A stretch of 21,034 bases of DNA, from IMG/VR virus record IMGVR_UViG_3300036859_000367, positions 1-21,034 of that record; one strand, 5' to 3'. The notes beneath the pieces are model-generated. The model did no database searches. It saw only the letters and a program-made list of their open reading frames with translations, and was not told the origin of the DNA. The DNA comes from a virus. The translations under genes and the position numbers were made by a program. Shown piece by piece: positions 6,248 through 13,698 of this stretch (within the stretch, counting starts at the first letter, position 1; each line of letters starts with the position of its first letter).

Positions 6248-6885
6248 TAGTTATCCCATGTCCTTCCGGTTGTCACGATCTGGCTTGGTGCCGGTGGATC
6301 GAAGAAGAATTCAGCGATGCGGTCGATTCTCTTCGAGATCATAATATTGTACTCCATGAGGGAGGCGCTGGCCTCCTGTTTGAGGCCCATCCAGCTCTGG
6401 AGACGGTAAAGGCCACCTTGGACAATGACCTCGTCCCACTCCCTTGGAAGGGAGGAAACAGTGGTGGAGGTGGAAAGCGGCAGGAGGCGCTTGAGGTAAC
6501 GGAGCTGGATGATGCGAACCGTGGAGTTGGGAATCGGGAAGAAGGTGATCTCGTTCCTCCACCACAGGTAGTGAGTCGGAATATCCTGGATGGTGGTATC
6601 TCGATAGGCATCATGCTGCCTGGCGGTTATAGGAATGAGACGATGACCATCGGTCATGTTGCGAACGGAAACCGGGGCGTAGAAATCATCCGGGGCCGCA
6701 ACCGTCGAAACCCCCTCTTCGGTCTGGAGGACGGCAGTTTCCTGGTTCTCGGGAATTCTGATGGCGGTCACGAGATCATCATAACTATATTGGATGGCTG
6801 TCGTCAGCTGGTTGTCGATATCGGTTCGGTTGCCCATCCTGAATTTAAGGTCGGTTTCAAGCTGGGCTCGGGTCAAAGTTCCCAT
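6247..6885 (-). CDS. Phage connector/adaptor-like protein, 212 aa
   Basis: ATG at 6885 overlaps the TGA of the preceding gene (TGATG); an in-frame TTG one codon earlier is less likely. The start TRAQLETDLKFRMGNRTDID, the central APDDFYAPVSVRNMTDGHRL, and the segment HYLWWRNEITFFPIPNSTVR then IIQLRYLKRLLPL... LPREWDEVIVQGGLYRLQSW match the shape of head-tail adaptor proteins that sit under the portal in short-tailed phages: a helix-rich N-terminus, a beta insertion with 'TFFPIP', and a C-terminal helix for ring formation. It would extend the DNA channel between portal and tail. Its place far from the portal, after the secreted protein, is somewhat unusual. Family assignment is by pattern recall, not a search. 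Confidence 0.7.
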   Translation of the reverse strand: MGTLTRAQLETDLKFRMGNRTDIDNQLTTAIQYSYDDLVTAIRIPENQETAVLQTEEGVSTVAAPDDFYAPVSVRNMTDGHRLIPITARQHDAYRDTTIQDIPTHYLWWRNEITFFPIPNSTVRIIQLRYLKRLLPLSTSTTVSSLPREWDEVIVQGGLYRLQSWMGLKQEASASLMEYNIMISKRIDRIAEFFFDPPAPSQIVTTGRTWDN

Positions 6886-7154
6886 CAAAGTTTATCCAGT
6901 GGATGAAGCTTGTCAACGAAGCGGCGCCAGATGAGGCGGCCGGTATAAGGATCAATCACGGTTTCGCGTTCTGGGACGGTGAAACCGGAACGGGCACAAA
7001 CAACCAGCTTGCCACGCTCCAGTCCAACAGTTCCAGTATCTTGGTCCTCGTCGGCAGGGAGGCCGGCATCTGGGGCTGCGTCGATCAGGAAGCCGGTGTC
7101 AGCTCCAGGCTCGGTTGTGTCCCACCAAATGCGAACGGTCTTAGTGAAGGGCAT
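6885..7154 (-). CDS. Hypothetical phage protein, 89 aa
   Basis: ATG at 7154 immediately follows the TAA of the 884-aa gene, with GGAGG four bases upstream of the ATG. Product MPFTKTVRIWWDTTEPGADT... is acidic in its centre (DAAPDAGLPADEDQDTGTVG) and ends with a basic/aromatic segment (DPYTGRLIWRRFVDKLHPLD). No Cys pairs, signal peptide or membrane segment. The tight coupling to the adaptor-like gene (TGATG at 6885) suggests it belongs to the virion assembly set rather than to the secreted protein before it. No family recognised. Confidence 0.75.
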   Translation of the reverse strand: MPFTKTVRIWWDTTEPGADTGFLIDAAPDAGLPADEDQDTGTVGLERGKLVVCARSGFTVPERETVIDPYTGRLIWRRFVDKLHPLDKL

Positions 7155-9809
7155 TTAACCTCCACAGGCGTTACCGACGCCATTTCCATTGGAGTCGTAT
7201 TGACTCGGATTGAAAGTACGTTTGCAGTTATCGTGCAAGTCTATAACACCATCACCGTCGGAGTCGGCGTTGCTGACACCGTTAGCAACATCAGCGGGTT
7301 GTTCTCCATCAAAGGTCAGAACCGGCCAAACAGTCGTGAAGATTGATCGATTGAAACGGAAGGCTCGCGATCCGATCGCGCTACCGGCGGGCTGCGCCCC
7401 AGCAGTCAGCAATGGCGACCCAGCTGCGAGGTTGTAATTCGGTCGAGTAGCGCTAAGACGATTGATATACCCGAGTGCAGGAGATCGTGTCAGAATGCCT
7501 GAATCGGTGCAATTAGTCCCCGCTGCGCCGCCACTTTCAGCTGTAACGGCAGTTAAAAGTGAGTACACATTGTCAAAATCTTCGACTGGACCGGCATCCG
7601 GTGTACAAGCCGAATAGGTATCGTTAGAATTGAACCCAGATACGAGATCACGGATTGTTCCAGTCATTACGGTGTCTGGATATTGCGAGAAGCCGACCCC
7701 TCTGACAAATGCCCCACGACCATCACAGGTCATGTGGTCGATTGTTGCGTTATAGTTCATATTGATACCGCCGGCCCCGCCCCCACTATAGTTCGCGCCG
7801 TCGAATAAGATACAGCGCCCGGAGGTGTATGTTCCTGATGAAGTCCCACTAAGACCGACGATGAAGTTGTCCGACATGGTGACGGCTTTGGCATTCGTAT
7901 TGCCAGTACTGTTTTGGAAATATATGCCGACACGACCACAGATGTTGCTTCCTGTACAGTCTGCAGAGGATGTAATAGCAGTTTCGGCGCCGATAAAGAA
8001 GTTACCCTTGGCCACAATCGGATTCAGTGAGGCTCCGCCCAACTCGAGTGTTTGGGCGAGCCCGAAGTTCTTTACTAAGTTTCCATACCAATTACCAGTG
8101 AATAGGGCTCCCCCTTTAATGTTGCTAATGTAATTATGAGTAAATCCTGTACCTTGATATGACGAGTTTGGGTCGGTTGGATAGAACGTACCGGTTAGAC
8201 CAGCACCAGAATTAACGATCCAATTATCATATACAGCGGCCCCGACCCCGGCAGCATTTAAGGATGCCCCCGAGGTACCGCCCAGATTATAGAGATCATA
8301 GGCAGTATTCAGACTGATATCTCCACCAAACAACGCGTCTCCCTGGAGATAAAAGCATTCCGAGTTGGAAATACATCCCTCAAAGAATAGGTTACGCTGT
8401 ATTTTATTATTGATTGCAGGCAGAGCCGCTCCTTCATTAGGATGTAAATTGACGCCTTGATTACGATAAAAGGTAGAATCTACAACCTGTACACCATCGG
8501 AACTGACTCCGTTGAATTGTGGGAAGGCCAGTGTCGCGTTCGTATTTGTCTGTGTTGCTTGGCCAGCAACGGTTGTCACATCATGAAAAGCACTCCAACG
8601 AACCTTGAAGTTTCTTACGCCTCTGTACATCCAACCGTCAACTGGCCCTTTGTAATCATGAAAATTGATGTAAGCGAGATCAGTAACTTTCGTTGATCCG
8701 GAGAAGGCATTGACCTCAACTCCATTAGATCCGTTAACTGTCGGACTGCCGGTGTTAGCAACATTAACAGCCTGAAAAACGGGCATTGGAGAGTTGCCAA
8801 CACCAAGGTCTCCTTCGATTCGATATCCGTTAGATCCAGCCGATTGAAAAAGAGCGGCATCATAGACGATGGCGATCGAATCGCCGACGGCAGGAAGCGC
8901 GGCTATACAGAAGCCTGTGCTGGCACCGGTACAGCATGGGTAGGGGGTGAGAGCGGCGGTGCATTCGGAGTTGCCGTAGGCTGCTGGCTCGTTGTGTTGA
9001 CTGACCGGACGGACTGGACAGGTTGCACCGGCGTTGGCGCCTGTACAGCAAGCAACCGGGGCGCCAGCACCGGTACAGTAGAAAGCACGGTTCGCGTGCG
9101 GCGTCAGCCGCTGTCCACCAGTAGTATCAGATCCACTAGTTGCATCAGCCGTATCGGTACAAACTGCGAAGGTTGAAGCACCAACCAGTCTAATCTCGTA
9201 TGATCGGTTTCGGGCCTTACCAGATTGAAAGACGACTCGACCGGTTTTCTTGGCCGAGTCAATTCCGACGGCTGGAGTAATCGTGAACTTTCTACCAACA
9301 GTACCAGCAGCGGCGCAGTCGGTGTCAGCATCTGCATCGACAAAGGCGGCAATCGTCGTTTCGACGACCGTGCCTTGGATATCGAGAAGGCCACCATTTT
9401 GTATCTTCAGGAGTCTGGCTGTCGCCGTCGTGTTGAAACCGAGTCGATGACCAGCCCGCATACGGAGAATACCAGTCGAGTTTATCGTTAGGTCTCCGGT
9501 AATGGTCAGCGTTCGATAGCCGTTAGCATCTCGACCTGTTGAGGCCTCGTCATAGATGAGACTGCCATCAATGGTCGTGGCTCCGCATGCCTTGGCATCG
9601 GTTGTCAGAATGACGGTGTGGGTTGCACCAATCGAGCAGGTGTCGGTTGAAAGTGGAACGACCCCTCCACAGGAGGTCCACGATCCAGCAGTGTTCCAGT
9701 CACATGGAGTCGTTGCACATGCAGCTACGGTTGCGCAGGCATTAGCCATCGCGAGACGAGGTAGAAACACCAGTGATATAATACCAGCCCACTTCAGGAA
9801 CCGCTTCAT
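7155..9809 (-). CDS. Exported Cys-rich beta-helix protein with thrombospondin type 3 tail, 884 aa
   Basis: ATG at 9809 overlaps the preceding stop (ATGA). Residues 1-21 (MKRFLKWAGIISLVFLPRLA + M) form a signal peptide with a likely cut after AMA. Residues about 35-160 are a beta-rich region; about 245-301 is a Cys-rich stretch with two CCTG-type knots (CCTGANAGATC, CCTGASTGFC). From about 330 to 800 repeated short strands with Asn/Gly turns (for example NNKIQRNLFFEGC, AVTMSDNFIVGLSG) indicate a right-handed parallel beta-helix of the pectate-lyase/PbH1 type. The last 36 residues contain DSDGDGVIDLHDNC and DSNGNGVGNAC, typical Ca2+-binding thrombospondin type 3 repeats. It may be an exported polysaccharide-acting or adhesive protein. 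By eye it is more A+T-rich than the capsid genes, suggesting acquisition. The phage context makes a secreted protein unexpected. Confidence 0.85.
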   Translation of the reverse strand: MKRFLKWAGIISLVFLPRLAMANACATVAACATTPCDWNTAGSWTSCGGVVPLSTDTCSIGATHTVILTTDAKACGATTIDGSLIYDEASTGRDANGYRTLTITGDLTINSTGILRMRAGHRLGFNTTATARLLKIQNGGLLDIQGTVVETTIAAFVDADADTDCAAAGTVGRKFTITPAVGIDSAKKTGRVVFQSGKARNRSYEIRLVGASTFAVCTDTADATSGSDTTGGQRLTPHANRAFYCTGAGAPVACCTGANAGATCPVRPVSQHNEPAAYGNSECTAALTPYPCCTGASTGFCIAALPAVGDSIAIVYDAALFQSAGSNGYRIEGDLGVGNSPMPVFQAVNVANTGSPTVNGSNGVEVNAFSGSTKVTDLAYINFHDYKGPVDGWMYRGVRNFKVRWSAFHDVTTVAGQATQTNTNATLAFPQFNGVSSDGVQVVDSTFYRNQGVNLHPNEGAALPAINNKIQRNLFFEGCISNSECFYLQGDALFGGDISLNTAYDLYNLGGTSGASLNAAGVGAAVYDNWIVNSGAGLTGTFYPTDPNSSYQGTGFTHNYISNIKGGALFTGNWYGNLVKNFGLAQTLELGGASLNPIVAKGNFFIGAETAITSSADCTGSNICGRVGIYFQNSTGNTNAKAVTMSDNFIVGLSGTSSGTYTSGRCILFDGANYSGGGAGGINMNYNATIDHMTCDGRGAFVRGVGFSQYPDTVMTGTIRDLVSGFNSNDTYSACTPDAGPVEDFDNVYSLLTAVTAESGGAAGTNCTDSGILTRSPALGYINRLSATRPNYNLAAGSPLLTAGAQPAGSAIGSRAFRFNRSIFTTVWPVLTFDGEQPADVANGVSNADSDGDGVIDLHDNCKRTFNPSQYDSNGNGVGNACGG

Positions 9810-10048
9810 AGATCCCTCGGGCCGGCTGCGTCTCGGATTCTTATTTTTCCAGTCGATTGATCTTTGCAGATGGCGCCGAACCGAAAGGCACTTACATCTG
9901 CTGGACAGTCCGGCACAATAAAACTGCCGGCGATCTCTTCATCAGATGGAGAAATCTCACCGGTATCTGATCGCCTGAAGCCGGTCGAACCCCACCAGGC
10001 AGCCAGAAGAAGTGGAACGAAAACAAGTATGGGCCAACGTCGTCTCAC
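9806..10048 (-). CDS. Small membrane-anchored or exported protein, 80 aa
   Basis: GTG at 10048 overlaps the TGA of the preceding gene (GTGA), and its own TGA overlaps the ATG of the exported protein (ATGA). The N-terminus MRRRWPILVFVPLLLAAWWG is a positively charged stretch followed by a hydrophobic helix, consistent with a signal anchor or uncleaved signal peptide; no lipobox Cys follows directly. The remaining 55 residues are polar with two Cys (IVPDCPADVS, FGAICKDQST) that could form a disulfide outside the cytoplasm. Coupling on the 3' side suggests it works with the 884-aa exported protein, perhaps as an anchor or export partner. This is inference; no family recognised. Confidence 0.7.
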   Translation of the reverse strand: MRRRWPILVFVPLLLAAWWGSTGFRRSDTGEISPSDEEIAGSFIVPDCPADVSAFRFGAICKDQSTGKIRIRDAAGPRDL

Positions 10049-10368
10049 TCAAAGACCTCTACCTCGACAGTGTCGGCCCCGACACCGTCCATGAGCATAT
10101 AAAGAGTGTGGGCGGAGTTTGGGCCTTCTATGTCTCGAACAGCCCCGGCGGGGACGACAAAGTAACGGCCGGCTTCGATCTCTCCAGAATACCAGGCACA
10201 ACGAACAGCACCAGTTACGGGACGAATAGAAATCTGCCCCCATGGAAGGATCCGCCAAGGGGTACCGGTCGTGGGAACGGCAGTGAAATCGACGGTTATA
10301 ACGGCCCCGGCGTTACCGTTGACCGAGATCCTTTGAGCATGTCCAGGACCTTTAAGAATCGCGCCCAT
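10045..10368 (-). CDS. Small virion-like protein, 107 aa
   Basis: ATG at 10368 has AAGGAG five bases upstream, among the best ribosome binding sites in the window. Product MGAILKGPGHAQRISVNGNA... shows a regular strand-and-turn pattern (GAVITVDFTAVPTTG, RYFVVPAGAVRDIEGPNSAH, LYMLMDGVGADTVEVEVFE) consistent with one compact beta-sandwich or beta-barrel. No signal peptide or Cys pair. It lies with two other small beta-rich proteins (10806-10378, 11409-10810) directly after the major capsid gene, so a head decoration, head-closure or head-fibre role is plausible. No family recognised. Confidence 0.78.
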   Translation of the reverse strand: MGAILKGPGHAQRISVNGNAGAVITVDFTAVPTTGTPWRILPWGQISIRPVTGAVRCAWYSGEIEAGRYFVVPAGAVRDIEGPNSAHTLYMLMDGVGADTVEVEVFE

Positions 10369-10377
10369 GCAGGCTCC

Positions 10378-10806
10378 TTAATCGAAGGCTTCATCGGTTA
10401 CGGTTGGCGTTGCGTTGGCTGCGGCAACGTGGTCCTTAACCCAGAAGGTTAGGACAACAGCGACGTCGGCTGAGGTACCACCGCCGGTGATGTTGATCTG
10501 GTCGCCTTTGGCGCATTCACGGGAGCCGGCAGTTGTCAGAGTGTCGGCGCTGGTTACGTTGACGGTGTCAGCGGTCAGGGAGGCAGCAGAGAGCCAGGTG
10601 ACAGCAGTCGTACCGTTGGCAACCGTCAAGGTTCCGGCAGTTGATGTTCGGGCGAAACGGCTGATCTCCTGGAGGCGGCCAGCATAGGGCATCTTGAACT
10701 TAAAGGTGGAGGCGTTGGTCGGTAGATACGCAACGATGGTGTCGTATGAACCTGCCGACGGACCACGTTCAGAGGTTCTCTGGAGGTGACGGTCGAGGTA
10801 GGCCAC
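10378..10806 (-). CDS. Small virion-like protein, 142 aa
   Basis: GTG at 10806 with GGAGG seven bases upstream; the frame has no better ATG. Product MAYLDRHLQRTSERGPSAGS... shares its opening style (a '.DRHLQRT.' segment) with the next upstream protein (ILDRHMRVVRTKTGG), so the two may share a related N-terminal arm. It is rich in Thr, Ala and Val, with motifs KMPYAGRLQEISRFARTSTA and VVLTFWVKDHVAAANATPTV that suggest a beta-sandwich. This kind of sequence is frequent in proteins following phage capsid genes and may decorate the head. Function is inferred from place and composition. Confidence 0.78.
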   Translation of the reverse strand: MAYLDRHLQRTSERGPSAGSYDTIVAYLPTNASTFKFKMPYAGRLQEISRFARTSTAGTLTVANGTTAVTWLSAASLTADTVNVTSADTLTTAGSRECAKGDQINITGGGTSADVAVVLTFWVKDHVAAANATPTVTDEAFD

Positions 10807-10809
10807 TGG

Positions 10810-11409
10810 TTATCCTCCGTACAGGAGTAGGCCGGTTCCGGTGCGGATCAGGGCATCACTGAAATAGAAGCGGACTCTGGCGTTGGTGTCGCCCATGATG
10901 CCATGACCAGCTCCAACAGATTCTCCAGCGAAACCATAGCCGGCCTCGAGAACATAGCCGACGCCTTCGGTGGATTCATTGTCCGAAATCATGAAGTAAC
11001 CGGTGTCTAGGAGAACGATGGCGACAGGCTGGCCAACGTCGGTGACATCCAGAACGTTAGCAACAGCAGTCGTACCATCAACTGTCGAGTTGTAGTTAGC
11101 CTCAAAGATGTTCTCGTTACAGGCAAGGGCAACCACAACGGTGTCGCCGGTAGCCGCCTTGCCCATCGAAAGACCGGCAAGAACGCCTTCTCCGGCTATG
11201 GTCAGATCGGAAACATCGATTCGATCATTGGTACCGGCGGTGACCAAAATAGTACCGTCGGCCCGATAGACCTTATTGTCGGAGTTCTTCAGGACGACAA
11301 CGTCTCCAGCAACAAGAGCTTCTCCGGCGACGAATGCCTGACAAACCGGAGATCCACCGGTCTTGGTGCGGACAACTCGCATGTGACGATCAAGAATAGT
11401 CTGAGCCAC
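10810..11409 (-). CDS. Head-decoration-like protein, 199 aa
   Basis: GTG at 11409 with GAGG seven bases upstream. Product begins MAQTILDRHMRVVRTKTGGS. The segment ALVAGDVVVLKNSDNKVYRA followed by LSMGKAATGDTVVVALACNE resembles the 'GDVV' and 'GVA...A..GD.V.V' pattern of small capsid-stabilising and DUF2190-type proteins found beside major capsid genes, here with an extra C-terminal region (GYVLEAGYGFAGESVGAGHG then ARVRFYFSDALIRTGTG). It probably sits on or supports the capsid shell. A two-hairpin spacer separates it from the capsid gene and could lower its expression. Family assignment is by pattern only. Confidence 0.72.
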   Translation of the reverse strand: MAQTILDRHMRVVRTKTGGSPVCQAFVAGEALVAGDVVVLKNSDNKVYRADGTILVTAGTNDRIDVSDLTIAGEGVLAGLSMGKAATGDTVVVALACNENIFEANYNSTVDGTTAVANVLDVTDVGQPVAIVLLDTGYFMISDNESTEGVGYVLEAGYGFAGESVGAGHGIMGDTNARVRFYFSDALIRTGTGLLLYGG

Positions 11410-11423
11410 TGTCTTACCTCTGT

Positions 11424-11474
11424 CCTCGGGTCATCGCCGAGGCTTGAAATACCAAGGATCTCATCGATCCTCGG
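11424..11474 (-). terminator. Two hairpins after the major capsid gene, possible leaky terminator or processing site
   Basis: On the minus strand CCGAGGATC (11474-11466) pairs with GATCCTTGG (11460-11452) around a 5-base loop, 9 bp with one G-U, followed by TATTTC. A second stem CCGAGG/CCTCGG lies at 11442-11424 (7-base loop). They fill the 74-base gap between the capsid stop (11484) and the next start (11409), the widest gap inside the head cluster. The U run is poor, so partial termination or protection of the capsid mRNA 3' end is more likely than a full stop. Confidence 0.5.
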
Positions 11475-11483
11475 CGGGTTGGG

Positions 11484-12383
11484 TTACGGAGGATTGCTGC
11501 CATCAATACCGCGCCACGTTCCGAAGCGAGATTCCATGCAACGGAAGTAGACTTTGTGCTTGGAGTCGCCGGTGTCGAAGTCGTCGCCGCTGGTGAACTC
11601 CGGCTTGTCGCGCCAGAAGAACTGAACGTCGTGGCCGCCCTTGGCAATCAGGAACCAGACCTTGGTACCGGTCAGGAAGTGCCAGACCTGGAAGCCGAAC
11701 GCACCCTTGAGAACGTTGATCGTGTTCTCATTGGTGTAGGGAAGGGTCGGAGCCTTGAGGATCTCCTCGGCCGTGTATTGTAATTCCGTAGGAATTACAA
11801 GCTTGGCTGGATATAGCGGAGTGTTGAAGCCGCGCTCAGAAACGGTCTTCTCCATGCGGATCTTCGCGGCCTGCAAAGCAGCAATAGAAAGGACGGCGTC
11901 CGGGGAGGGGCGGTTCGCGTAGGTACCGCCGCCCAGGAGGGCGTGGGCGGTCGAGCACAGGGCTTCACCGGCGGTGAAGCCGACGAAGCTGGTCGAGAAG
12001 GCGTTGTTGAATCCGGCTGCCTGGAGGATGTTGACCGTCTGATTGACGGAGCGGTTAAGGTGGATCGTCATCCGCTTAAGCTGGCCGTAGCGCTCGTCCC
12101 TAACGGCTTCCTTGGTGGCACGGAAGGCAAGCCCGTAGGCGGTCGGGTCGTAGCGAACAGTCGTGCCGGGGATCGTGTCGTCGTAGGTGACGGCTTCCCC
12201 TTCTGGCTTCTGGGGGACAAGGCCGAAGAAGGCCATTTTGTAGTCCGTCAGGTAGGGCTCGTTCATCGTGTCTACCTTGACGAACTGAGGACCCTCCTGT
12301 TGGAACATGGCGTCCTCGTCGTTATAAATTGTCCGCAGGCCGGGGTCGAGGAGCCTTGCCTGGGAAAGCCGGGTGGTAGTCAT
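11484..12383 (-). CDS. Major capsid protein, HK97-fold type, 299 aa
   Basis: ATG at 12383 overlaps the TAA of the preceding gene (TAATG). Size, place after a scaffold-like gene, and sequence features fit a major head protein. Examples are PQFVKVDTMNEPYLTDYKMA near residue 35, VRYDPTAYGLAFRATKEAVR around 75-95 (the 'R.D...YGLAF..T.E...DE' pattern), PDAVLSIAALQAAKIRMEKT (the backbone/spine-helix-like region, about 160-180), and a C-terminus GHDVQFFWRDKPEFTSGDDF then VYFRCMESRFGTWRGIDGSN, typical of the axial domain end. No protease or cleaved delta-domain is obvious, so maturation would rely on the separate scaffold. Hundreds of copies would form the shell; the strong promoter at 13483-13455 and the hairpins after the gene fit high expression. 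HK97 fold is inferred by pattern, not modelled. Confidence 0.85.
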   Translation of the reverse strand: MTTTRLSQARLLDPGLRTIYNDEDAMFQQEGPQFVKVDTMNEPYLTDYKMAFFGLVPQKPEGEAVTYDDTIPGTTVRYDPTAYGLAFRATKEAVRDERYGQLKRMTIHLNRSVNQTVNILQAAGFNNAFSTSFVGFTAGEALCSTAHALLGGGTYANRPSPDAVLSIAALQAAKIRMEKTVSERGFNTPLYPAKLVIPTELQYTAEEILKAPTLPYTNENTINVLKGAFGFQVWHFLTGTKVWFLIAKGGHDVQFFWRDKPEFTSGDDFDTGDSKHKVYFRCMESRFGTWRGIDGSNPP

Positions 12384-12739
12384 TAGGGCGTGTCCTCAGT
12401 GTAGGCTTGAATCCCAAGCCGGGCGCCTTCCGCTTTGTGCTCTTCCCGAACCAGTTTGACCCATTCGTTTGCCTTTTTGACTCTGGCCGTATCGCGAGCC
12501 TCCGCAACGTCACGCTTGCAGCGCATGAGAACAGCGTCACCGAGGCGAAGGCGGCCATCAGGCTTCTCGAGCGGGTAGCCCTTGAAAGCCTTACCGCTCT
12601 CGTCGCTCGTGACAACGTCAACGTAGCCGTCCAGCTGAGCCTCAACACGGCTGCGATCGTTTTCGTGGCCCCAGATGTAGACGTAGTTGGGGTCCATGAG
12701 GTCCTTCGGAATGGTCATCGCCTTGTCGGTATCGGCCAT
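12383..12739 (-). CDS. Hypothetical head-cluster protein, 118 aa
   Basis: ATG at 12739 overlaps the TGA of the scaffold-like gene (TGATG), and its stop overlaps the capsid start (TAATG). Product contains PNYVYIWGHENDRSRVEAQL then DGYVDVVTSDESG, RLRLGDAVLMRCKRDVAEAR and a Lys/Arg/Glu-rich helix (ARVKKANEWVKLVREEHKAE). The order 'YVWG...DRSRV....DGY', then 'GD.VLMR...' then a charged helix is one I have seen for small proteins in phage head clusters, but I know no function. Being wedged between scaffold and capsid with no spacer suggests a role in head assembly at a similar time. Confidence 0.78.
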   Translation of the reverse strand: MADTDKAMTIPKDLMDPNYVYIWGHENDRSRVEAQLDGYVDVVTSDESGKAFKGYPLEKPDGRLRLGDAVLMRCKRDVAEARDTARVKKANEWVKLVREEHKAEGARLGIQAYTEDTP

Positions 12740-13440
12740 CAGTGAATTCCTCCTGGTCCGGTGATAAGGACGCCGTCATAGCTGGTGTCCTTGGTGATGT
12801 CAGCGGCCCGCTTGGGGTCGATACCGAGCTTCTTTAGGACGTGCATCTGGCCGTCCTCGAACTTGATGTCCTCGGCTTTGGGCTGATTCGGTGGGGCAGG
12901 AGAAGGAGTCGAGGCGGTTGCAGAACGGGCGGCCTCAGCTTGATACTTTGCAACCTCAGCTGCGACCTGCTCCTTGACGATCTCGTCGGTGTGCTTGGAC
13001 TTGATCAGATCCAGGAGGCCCTCGTAGGTACCTGGCTGGGCGAGAACCTCGGGGGACATGCGGGAAGCGATCTGGTCGACTTCCTTACCGAATTTCTTGA
13101 CGTCCTCGGAACGCTTTACCTCGAGGAGGCTACGCTCACGTTTGGCCTCGCGGTCGAAGCTGGCGTCGATAAAGGGCTTAGCGCGCTTGGTCCAGTGGTC
13201 ATCGAGCGCCTTCTGGGGGTCGTTGAGGACGACCTCGGAACTCAGGGGCTCCTCGGCGGTCTCGGTGGCTGGCTTGGACATCGCGGCGAGTTGGCCTTGG
13301 GCGAAGGCGAGCTGGCGCTCGGTGTCGGCCATGCGGCCGTCGAGGGTTGATTTCTGGGTCTCGAGGGTCTTGGTTAGGTCGTCGACCTTGGTCTGGAGGT
13401 CGGCGGCGGCTTTCTGCTCGGGCGTCTGGGTGTCAGTCAT
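12739..13440 (-). CDS. Putative scaffolding protein, 233 aa
   Basis: An ATG at 13452 is in frame, but it lies only two bases beyond the -10 box of the promoter at 13455-13483, upstream of any likely transcript start, so I choose ATG at 13440 (MTDTQTPEQKAAAD...). Residues about 10-60 form a heptad-rich coiled coil (LQTKVDDLTKTLETQKSTLD then GRMADTERQLAFAQGQLAAM). The middle is charged and helical (FDREAKRERSLLEVKRSEDV), followed by an Ala/Pro-rich linker (ASTPSPAPPNQPKAEDI). A small C-terminal domain, about residues 195-233, could bind capsid subunits. A coiled-coil, highly charged protein of this size just before the capsid gene is the usual place and form of a scaffold. A minor head protein is the alternative. 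Confidence 0.72.
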   Translation of the reverse strand: MTDTQTPEQKAAADLQTKVDDLTKTLETQKSTLDGRMADTERQLAFAQGQLAAMSKPATETAEEPLSSEVVLNDPQKALDDHWTKRAKPFIDASFDREAKRERSLLEVKRSEDVKKFGKEVDQIASRMSPEVLAQPGTYEGLLDLIKSKHTDEIVKEQVAAEVAKYQAEAARSATASTPSPAPPNQPKAEDIKFEDGQMHVLKKLGIDPKRAADITKDTSYDGVLITGPGGIH

Positions 13441-13454
13441 ACGAGTCTCCATGG

Positions 13455-13483
13455 ATTATAGCACAAGTTGATAGGTGTGTCAA
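13455..13483 (-). promoter_or_regulatory. Consensus extended -10 sigma-70 promoter for the capsid operon
   Basis: On the minus strand TTGACA (13483-13478), a 17-base spacer, then TATAAT (13460-13455). Both hexamers are perfect matches, the spacer is ideal, and the spacer ends TGC, giving the TGn extended -10. The -35 overlaps the stop codon of the 72-aa gene. Transcription should start near 13449-13447, leaving only about 7-10 bases before the ATG at 13440. This is the best promoter in the window and precedes scaffold and capsid, the most abundant products. Confidence 0.88.
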
Positions 13484-13698
13484 GAGCTAAGTTTTTCCTC
13501 CAGGAGGACCTGAGCCCTAGCCCAGGCCTCCGCCTGCCCCCTGAGGCGGAGGGCCTCCCCCTTGTACTCCGCTGCCGGGAGGTTGCTGTCCACCGTTAAC
13601 TGCCTGTCCCTGGCCAGGTCCTCCTGCGCCTTGAAGAGGTTCAAGAGGTCTCTGTAACCGGGGTGCAAGCTAAGTTCTTTGAGAGAGGATCGGCTCAT
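13480..13698 (-). CDS. Small helical phage protein, 72 aa
   Basis: ATG at 13698, inside the 3' end of the HNH gene (29-base overlap). No strong ribosome binding site is visible upstream. Product MSRSSLKELSLHPGYRDLLN... is almost entirely helical, with LKELSLHPGYRDLLNLFKAQ followed by acidic and basic residues and a final helix QAEAWARAQVLLEEKLSS. Small proteins with a 'LxxHPGYxxLLxxLKxQ' opening are a recurring companion of portal and scaffold genes in environmental phages as I recall, but I know no function. If the HNH gene is a later insertion, this gene originally followed the portal directly. Confidence 0.75.
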   Translation of the reverse strand: MSRSSLKELSLHPGYRDLLNLFKAQEDLARDRQLTVDSNLPAAEYKGEALRLRGQAEAWARAQVLLEEKLSS

